Below the pieces are notes generated by a model. That model saw nothing but the letters and a program-made list of their open reading frames with translations. It searched no databases and was not told the origin of the DNA. A DNA stretch of 8,773 nt. It comes from Oscillospiraceae bacterium. Its GTDB lineage: Bacteria > Bacillota > Clostridia > Oscillospirales > Ruminococcaceae. Within the stretch, counting starts at the first letter, position 1. The number at the start of each line of letters is the position of its first letter. Position numbers and translations under genes: made by a program. The stretch is taken from assembly GCA_029062865.1 (NCBI GenBank), contig JAIDPG010000024.1, forward strand, positions 1 through 8,773. Direction: 5' to 3'. Shown piece after piece: positions 4,743 through 8,773 of this stretch.

Positions 4743-7109
4743 TTAATATACTAATGTAACGGTATACGACGACGGATCACACTTCACGGTATATCTCGAA
4801 ATCGAGACCCCGTATTTTTCCCTGCAGTCGGAAATAAACGTATCGTTCGTTGAGTCGAACAGATCGTTGAGGAGATAAGGCGCGACACATACCGAGACCT
4901 CCTTTTGACCGCTTTGGACCGCTTCGGAGGCTTTTTGAAGCAGCTTGTCATAAGCGCTTTGCCAATCCTTGCTGAAATATTCATCCACACCCTCGATATG
5001 CTGTATGAAATAATTTTCATACGGAGAATCCGCCGCGAATTCCTCTCCGCCAAGCACCTCCCAGCCGCCGTTAGGTTCGTATCCCATTTCCTTGAAATAC
5101 TCGTCGTTTGCAAGAAAATAGGTGTGGAAGACCGCGTCTCTGTCCATATTCATTGTTCCGATAACCGCGCTTTGCGCGAATTTATCACCGTAAACATCAA
5201 CGTTATACCAGGTATCGTCCAATTTCACCACGCACCACGCCCGGATCTCTCCGTTTTTTGTGCCGTCGACCACGCGGCACGGAATCCCCATTGCCTGGGC
5301 GTAGACGCAAAAGCCCTGCGCAATACCCATATCGTCGGCGTCCTTAAACACAATGCTGCCGTATGCGTGAGTGCAGTATTGTGTGGTATATCTCGCAACT
5401 ATTGAGACATCTTTTGTCATCGCATCGTGAACGCGGCGCAGCCTTTCAACAGTATCCCCTTCACCGGAAATCGTTTCCTCGATCTGCTTGCGCATTTTGT
5501 TCGCGTCCATATCGTACATAAGCCGGTCTGGCTCTATAAAGTAAATATACTCTTCATCTTCACAAATGTCATTATTGTTTTGGTCTTCATAATTTTTTCC
5601 GTAGCCGCCAACAGTGCAGATCCACGGATTGTCATATAAACACGCATAATAGCATCTGTCTGTTTCTTCGCTCGTAAATGTCATAGGCGGATAAACTATT
5701 CTCGTTTCGCCCGCCGACAGTCCGTCGTATATTATTTTGTATAATTCCCGCTCCCTTTCGTTCAGTTTAAGATACCATGCCTTGTTCTCATATTCGCCAA
5801 AATACGGGAACGCTTCCGTCAGCGGGATCGGAGGAGCTTCCGGAACGGAGGAAGCGTCCGACGGATCGGCTTCGGAGGAAACGGGCTCGGAGGAAACCGC
5901 CTCGGACGAAACAGGCTCGGAGGCTTGGGGCTTAAAGCCGCCGTTAGCGGAATAGACCGCAAAAACGGATATTACGGCAGCCGCGGCAGCGCCGCCCGTG
6001 ATCGCCGCGGCGCGATTATGCCGCGCGAAAAAGCTTTTCTTATACTTGCCGTTTTGCGTCTCGGCGCCGGAAACAGCCGAAGCGCTTTCACTGCGCGATA
6101 TGAATACGGGGCGGAAAAGCTCATCGTCGGGAAATGTCACGGGCTTCGGCGTGATCGAAAGTTCGTCCAGAGCCGCAAGCATTTCCTCGGCGTTTTGATA
6201 TCTTTCCTCTGCGTTAAGCTTTGTCGCTTTAGTTATAACGCTCCAAAGTCCCTCGTCTATTCCGAAAGCGTTCTCTGTGAACGTGTCGTCGTTATCAAAT
6301 CTCGCCATAGGATCGGCGGGGATATCCCCGGTGAGCGAGTAGTATATCGTTGAGCCGAGCGAGTAGAGATCCGACCATGCGCCCTGTTCCGTTTTCCTGC
6401 GGTATTGCTCCGGAGGCGCAAAGCCGTATTTCACTATCGCCGAGAAATTCTGTGAATGCTCCTCCACCAATCGCCGCGCCGCACCGAAATCGATCAGCTT
6501 TATGCCGTCGTTTCCGCAGAGGATAATATTATCGGGCGAAATGTCTCTGTGAAGAACGCGCACACCGTGTATCTCCGACAGCGCGTTTAAAACGCATCGC
6601 GCAATGTACAGTGCGCTCGGAGCGTCAAGCGTACCGCAGTCGCATAAATATTCCCGTATGGTTTTCCCGCGGAGAAACTCCATAGCAAGATAAACGGTGT
6701 TGTTAGCCCTGAAAACATCGTAGATCTCCACAATATTGGGATTATCCTTGAAATCCGAGACAATTTGAGCTTCCTGATAAAGCTTTTCCGCTCCCGCGCT
6801 GAAGATCTTGGGGTCATCAACGCTGACAGCCGGGTCATAAGCGGCACGGTGAGCCAGCTCGCGGGGGAAGTATTCCTTTATCGCCGCCTTGCGGTCACCG
6901 GACTTGTCGTAAGCAAGATATGTAACTCCGAAACCGCCCTTGCCTATCACACCGCCCACTATATATTTCTCCGAAAGAATGCTGCCCGGCTGCAGGAGCG
7001 TAGGGCTGCTTACGCTGTCCGACGGGTCGTATCCGCAGCAGGGACAGCGCGGGGTACTGATTTCCTCAAAGCAGTTTTCGCAGAGCTTTTTCTTGTTTAC
7101 TTTCACCAT
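4743..7109 (-). CDS. Membrane Ser/Thr protein kinase with zinc ribbon and degenerate transglutaminase-like domain
   Basis: This 788-residue protein has several parts. A zinc ribbon carries Cys10, Cys13, Cys22 and Cys25. An apparently active eukaryotic-type kinase (about 49-315) shows the glycine loop GKGGFGVTY, Lys78 in AAIKEYFP, catalytic HRDISPDN (Asp189, Asn194), DFG at 207-209 and APPEQY. One membrane segment (about 367-387) is followed by a Ser/Pro/Glu linker with repeated SEPVSSE (397-425). The C-terminal part resembles the transglutaminase core: DMGIAQGF (593-600), GIPCRVVDG (608-616), RAWCVVKLDDTWYNVDVYGD (623-642). Compared with the family pattern CxGYA / HAWN / WYxVD, the Cys aligns with Asp593 and the His with Arg623, while Asp638 is kept, so this outer domain is probably a binding or sensing module. 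With the kinase inside the cell, it would couple an outside signal to phosphorylation. The ATG is preceded by a weak GGGTGGAA. The adjoining promoter is strong. Confidence 0.9.
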   Translation of the reverse strand: MVKVNKKKLCENCFEEISTPRCPCCGYDPSDSVSSPTLLQPGSILSEKYIVGGVIGKGGFGVTYLAYDKSGDRKAAIKEYFPRELAHRAAYDPAVSVDDPKIFSAGAEKLYQEAQIVSDFKDNPNIVEIYDVFRANNTVYLAMEFLRGKTIREYLCDCGTLDAPSALYIARCVLNALSEIHGVRVLHRDISPDNIILCGNDGIKLIDFGAARRLVEEHSQNFSAIVKYGFAPPEQYRRKTEQGAWSDLYSLGSTIYYSLTGDIPADPMARFDNDDTFTENAFGIDEGLWSVITKATKLNAEERYQNAEEMLAALDELSITPKPVTFPDDELFRPVFISRSESASAVSGAETQNGKYKKSFFARHNRAAAITGGAAAAAVISVFAVYSANGGFKPQASEPVSSEAVSSEPVSSEADPSDASSVPEAPPIPLTEAFPYFGEYENKAWYLKLNERERELYKIIYDGLSAGETRIVYPPMTFTSEETDRCYYACLYDNPWICTVGGYGKNYEDQNNNDICEDEEYIYFIEPDRLMYDMDANKMRKQIEETISGEGDTVERLRRVHDAMTKDVSIVARYTTQYCTHAYGSIVFKDADDMGIAQGFCVYAQAMGIPCRVVDGTKNGEIRAWCVVKLDDTWYNVDVYGDKFAQSAVIGTMNMDRDAVFHTYFLANDEYFKEMGYEPNGGWEVLGGEEFAADSPYENYFIQHIEGVDEYFSKDWQSAYDKLLQKASEAVQSGQKEVSVCVAPYLLNDLFDSTNDTFISDCREKYGVSISRYTVKCDPSSYTVTLVY

Positions 7110-7225
7110 TTACCGGTTCCACCCTTATTATCGTAAGATCACACAAAAATCGGGAACGATCGCGTTTAACGGACAGCTCGGCGCGGATCGCTCCAAAAAT
7201 ATATTTGTTCTTTTTAACTTTTCTT

Positions 7226-7254
7226 ATTGTAACACATTTTGAAATGATTGTCAA
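7226..7254 (-). promoter_or_regulatory. Promoter of the kinase gene
   Basis: The minus strand carries a perfect TTGACA (7249-7254), 17 bases, then TACAAT (7226-7231) preceded by TGT (extended -10). The leader is about 110 bases and includes CGCGATCG (7159-7166 region). No riboswitch-like fold is recognised in it. Confidence 0.8.
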
Positions 7255-7291
7255 CTCATTTTGGGGGAATAATTTCCGAGTATAGTTTGTC

Positions 7292-7305
7292 ATACTAACT
7301 AGTAT
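7292..7305. promoter_or_regulatory. Palindrome between the divergent promoters (candidate operator)
   Basis: ATACTA-AC-TAGTAT is a perfect inverted repeat with 6-base arms. It abuts the expected -35 position (about 7303-7308) of the rightward promoter and lies about 38 bases upstream of the kinase -35. It could control one or both divergent genes. The binding protein is unknown. Confidence 0.4.
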
Positions 7306-7325
7306 ACCACAAGTACATTTTGTGC

Positions 7326-7331
7326 TATAAT
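7326..7331 (+). promoter_or_regulatory. Extended -10 promoter of the PH/MORN gene
   Basis: TATAAT is preceded by TGC, an extended -10. The hexamer 17 bases upstream (TATACC) is a poor -35 and overlaps the edge of the palindrome, so this promoter may need an activator or rely on the extended -10. A perfect AGGAGG (7348-7353) and ATG (7362) follow. Confidence 0.6.
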
Positions 7332-7361
7332 GATATGAGAACATTTTAGGAGGTATATTTT

Positions 7362-7766
7362 ATGGCACTATTAACTTGTTCGGAATGCAAAGGGCAGGTC
7401 AGCAGCACTGCGGCGGGTCTGTTATGGGCGGCGGCAATTGCGGTGATATGCTGCGTTATTTACGATTACAACTTCGCGGGTACCGTAGGCGGATTTAGTT
7501 TCTATGGGTTCGGTCCGGAATCTCAATTTTATTATTCGATCCTTGCAGGAGGACGGTTTACAGAACTGAAGTGGCTTATCATAGGCTTGGCGGCAGCGGC
7601 GGTTCTGACGGTTATTGGGGCGGTGATATTTGTTGCGGGATTTTGCAAGAGGATAAAAGTTACCAACGCGAGAGTTATAATAAAACGTTCGTTCAAACCG
7701 ACCGCGGGGCTTATATGGGAGCGAGTGGAATTTGGGCAAAGGAGAGCGATACGTCGTTTGTGGTAA
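7362..7766 (+). CDS. N-terminal fragment of the PH/MORN protein
   Basis: This is the longest intact piece of the broken gene, 134 residues. It opens MALLTCSECKGQVSSTA, the first half of a zinc ribbon (CxxC at 6 and 9), but the second CxxC pair usual in such proteins is absent and a membrane segment follows at once (17-36). A second membrane segment lies at about 70-94. RIKVTNARVIIK (97-108) is the start of a bacterial PH-like domain. The last 25 or so residues, ending in AIRRLW, are out of frame. The start is certain: AGGAGG lies 8 bases before the ATG. If translated, it would give a two-segment membrane stub without a complete PH or MORN part. Confidence 0.55.
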   Translation: MALLTCSECKGQVSSTAAGLLWAAAIAVICCVIYDYNFAGTVGGFSFYGFGPESQFYYSILAGGRFTELKWLIIGLAAAAVLTVIGAVIFVAGFCKRIKVTNARVIIKRSFKPTAGLIWERVEFGQRRAIRRLW

Positions 7767-8169
7767 TATCGGGAGGAAAAAGTACCGTTTTAAAGGCTTC
7801 AGGAATCAAGAAGAAGTTTTAGACGTGATCACCGATATGCTTTCCAAGAAAAGCTTGGGCACGCTGAAAATGCCCACTGTTTACGGCATTAAAAGTATCT
7901 TTGAAAAGCTTTTGCGCAAAATGGCGCTGCATATCATTGCGGCGGGAGTTATAGTGATCGGGATCGCTGCCGCTTTGCTTACGCCTGTGTTTATGAGGCT
8001 TGACGGAAGATACCCGTTCTTTGCGGGTCCCACCAACACCTTTACCGGAACCCGGAAAAACGGCGAGCCCGCAAAGGCACAATATCTTACGGAGGAAATA
8101 ACGGTGAAACATCTGAAAAATATATTGGCGGCATCAGGTACAGCAAAACGCACGGACAGGCTAAAATGA
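7732..8169 (+). CDS. C-terminal fragment of the PH/MORN protein
   Basis: This frame carries the end of the PH-like domain (KYRFKGFRNQEEVLDVITDML), a basic linker, one membrane segment (LHIIAAGVIVIGIAAALL, about 65-83) and one MORN-like unit (NTFTGTRKNGEP). It leaves the true frame near 8096, so its last 20 or so residues (ITVKHLKN onward) are out-of-frame sequence. The apparent ATG at 7732 has no good ribosome binding site and lies in a stretch where another frame is the protein-like one. It is therefore unlikely to be an independent gene. Confidence 0.35.
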   Translation: MGKGERYVVCGNIGRKKYRFKGFRNQEEVLDVITDMLSKKSLGTLKMPTVYGIKSIFEKLLRKMALHIIAAGVIVIGIAAALLTPVFMRLDGRYPFFAGPTNTFTGTRKNGEPAKAQYLTEEITVKHLKNILAASGTAKRTDRLK

Positions 8170-8264
8170 CAGGTCCGCACAACGAGGTATACGAAGGTGA
8201 ATTAAAATACGGTATATGATAATGGAACGTTAACCTACAACTATGGAACCATTCAAGGCAAAAG

Positions 8265-8393
8265 ATGATTAATAAGAGAAGCTTCAATCGCAAAAGATAT
8301 CGCACCCCTTGGAGATTTGAACGTGAGGGAGCAATATTTTATTCAGGGGATATGATACGCTTTCAAGTCGATAAGATACTTACGCCATCCTAA
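8265..8393 (+). other. Short open frame after the MORN remnant
   Basis: A 42-codon frame starts at an ATG that overlaps the MORN stop (ATGA) and ends at 8393. It is basic, with FNRKRYRTPWRF and GAIFYSGDMIRFQVDKILTP. Only a weak AAGG precedes it. I recognise no family. It could be a small coupled gene or more remnant sequence. Confidence 0.2.
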
Positions 8394-8425
8394 AAAACCG
8401 CCCACAGCTTTCACGCTATGGACGG
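8392..8425 (-). terminator. Leftward intrinsic terminator
   Basis: Read on the minus strand, CCGTCCATAGC and GCTGTGGGCGG pair in an 11-base stem with two G-U pairs around a 6-base loop, followed at once by six T. On the plus strand those two pairs become C-A mismatches and no T-run follows, so the working direction is leftward. It implies a leftward transcript from 8425-8690, where no leftward protein gene is convincing. Confidence 0.7.
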
Positions 8426-8483
8426 CTTCTCTTAAAGGAAAACCGCCAACCCGAACACGGGCTTACCGGGATAGAAAACGAAA

Positions 8484-8694
8484 AAATCCGAAGCACCATC
8501 GTGTTTCGGATTTGTCCGGTTTGTGAGATCGTTACCAAAAAATTTGAAACAAAGCCGCCTATTGGAGCGGGTCAACACCCGCGTTGTTTTTGCGGTTCTG
8601 CGAAGCAAAAACAATGCTAGCAATGAGCGCTCGTCTGCCATTGCGGTCTGCAAAAAACTCCCCTCGCTTCGCGAGGGGAGTTTTTTACAGACCT
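8484..8694. repeat. Dispersed structured repeat, copy 2
   Basis: This is the second copy of the element at 1103-1302, in the same orientation. Its parts are: a hairpin with 13-base arms (8484-8496 and 8501-8513); box A, TTGTGAGATCGTTACC (8521-8536); a middle with two perfect hairpins (GCGGGT/ACCCGC at 8567-8582 and TTGTTTTTGC/GCAAAAACAA at 8584-8614) and two short palindromes (8615-8622, 8625-8632); box B (8641-8657); and a closing hairpin (8645-8693). A-to-B spacing is 120 bases here and 113 in copy 1. The stems of the two copies differ in sequence but still pair, which points to selection on structure or to a mobile palindromic repeat. Confidence 0.7.
8645..8693 (-). terminator. Terminator of tRNA-Asn (closing hairpin of repeat copy 2)
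   Basis: GGTCTG (8645-8650) pairs with CAGACC (8688-8693). Inside that, a 16-base perfect stem of AAAAAACTCCCCTCGC and its complement surrounds a TTC loop. Read leftward, it begins 4 bases after the tRNA CCA end and gives a T-run, so it should end the tRNA transcript. It also works rightward. Confidence 0.75.
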
Positions 8695-8696
8695 AG

Positions 8697-8773
8697 TGGC
8701 TCCCCCGGCTGGACTTGAACCAGCGACACCCTGATTAACAGTCAGGTGCTACTACCGACTGAGCTACGGAGGA
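8697..8773 (-). tRNA. tRNA-Asn (anticodon GTT)
   Basis: The minus strand folds as a full cloverleaf. The acceptor is TCCTCCG with CGGGGGA (one T-G pair), the anticodon stem CCTGA/TCAGG with loop CTGTTAA (anticodon GTT), and the T arm GCTGG-TTCAAGT-CCAGC. Discriminator G and an encoded CCA (8699-8697) follow. The 5' end falls exactly on the last base of the window, so the gene is complete but its promoter is outside. One oddity is that the D arm has one base more than the common GGTAGAGC form, leaving only three clean pairs. Confidence 0.95.

Larger units (their letters stand above)
7362..8268 (+). pseudogene. Decayed zinc-ribbon / membrane / PH-like / MORN-repeat protein
   Basis: Protein-like sequence runs through all three frames in one continuous order. 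Frame 1 (7362 to about 7690) starts like a zinc-ribbon protein, has two membrane segments and then the start of a bacterial PH-like domain. A second frame (about 7700-7776) continues with SGIWAKESDTSFVVISGGK. A third (about 7780-8095) gives KYRFKGFRNQEEVLDVITDML, a further membrane segment and a first MORN-like unit. Frame 1 resumes at about 8094-8213 with two more MORN-like units (EKYIGGIRYSKTHGQ, NEVYEGELKYG). The third frame finishes at 8215-8268 with YDNGTLTYNYGTIQGKR. The breaks suit small contractions: one A lost at 7777-7781, one A lost at 8096-8098, a TA lost near 8214, and one base lost between about 7690 and 7725. The promoter, AGGAGG and start codon remain good, so decay looks recent. 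The ancestral product was probably a membrane protein of about 300 residues with outer MORN repeats. Confidence 0.75.

Noticed and set aside
4905..5405. Rightward open frame of 166 codons, and similar ones at 5925-6353 and 6765-7136
   Set aside because: All are antisense shadows of the 788-residue kinase gene, without ribosome binding sites or recognisable domains.
8432..8653. Leftward 73-codon open frame near the tRNA
   Set aside because: It covers repeat copy 2 almost exactly and has no ribosome binding site. It is better explained by the repeat than by a gene.
1..8773. CRISPR array, insertion sequence, prophage or toxin-antitoxin system
   Set aside because: No regularly spaced repeats, transposase or integrase motifs, or paired toxin/antitoxin frames were found. 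The only dispersed repeat is the two-copy structured element.

Overview
The window looks like chromosome from a low-to-mid-GC Clostridia, most likely an Oscillospiraceae/Ruminococcaceae-type gut Firmicute. This is inferred, not proven. The supporting signs are near-consensus sigma-A promoters (TTGACA or TTGAAA, a 17-base spacer, TATAAT), AGGAGG-type ribosome binding sites, a LytTR regulator with a GHKL kinase, an 'IKEYFP'-type bacterial Ser/Thr kinase, and a Firmicute-like tRNA-Asn.

Layout. Bases 1-100 hold a leftward promoter for a gene outside the window and the terminator of the next gene. Bases 112-978 (-) encode a stand-alone DUF362 protein with its own promoter. Bases 1103-1302 hold copy 1 of a structured dispersed repeat. 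Bases 1326-1784 (-) encode an acidic 152-aa coiled-coil protein of unknown function. Bases 1876-3827 (-) are a LytTR response regulator/histidine kinase operon driven by a perfect consensus promoter. The regulator is frameshifted inside its DNA-binding domain and the kinase is intact. Bases 4238-4636 (+) encode an XRE-type helix-turn-helix protein. Bases 4743-7109 (-) encode a large membrane Ser/Thr kinase with an N-terminal zinc ribbon, one membrane segment and an outer transglutaminase-like domain that has lost its Cys and His. Divergent from it, 7362-8268 (+) is a decayed gene for a zinc-ribbon/membrane/PH-like/MORN-repeat protein, broken by at least four small frameshifts. The right end (8392-8773) holds a second copy of the dispersed repeat, two leftward terminator-like hairpins and a complete tRNA-Asn(GTT) on the minus strand.

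How the genes may work together. The membrane kinase, the XRE protein and the PH/MORN remnant form a neighbourhood that suggests an envelope-sensing module. The kinase and the remnant are divergent around a shared regulatory region with a 14-base palindrome. No substrate or signal can be read from the sequence. The two-component operon is a separate unit with no visible AgrD-like peptide gene.

Most notable points: (1) a kinase fused to an apparently catalytically dead transglutaminase fold; (2) a repeat family with two diverged copies whose hairpins are kept while their sequences differ; (3) two broken genes, the LytTR regulator and the PH/MORN protein, both with otherwise good expression signals. 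I see no CRISPR array, insertion sequence, prophage or recognisable defence system.
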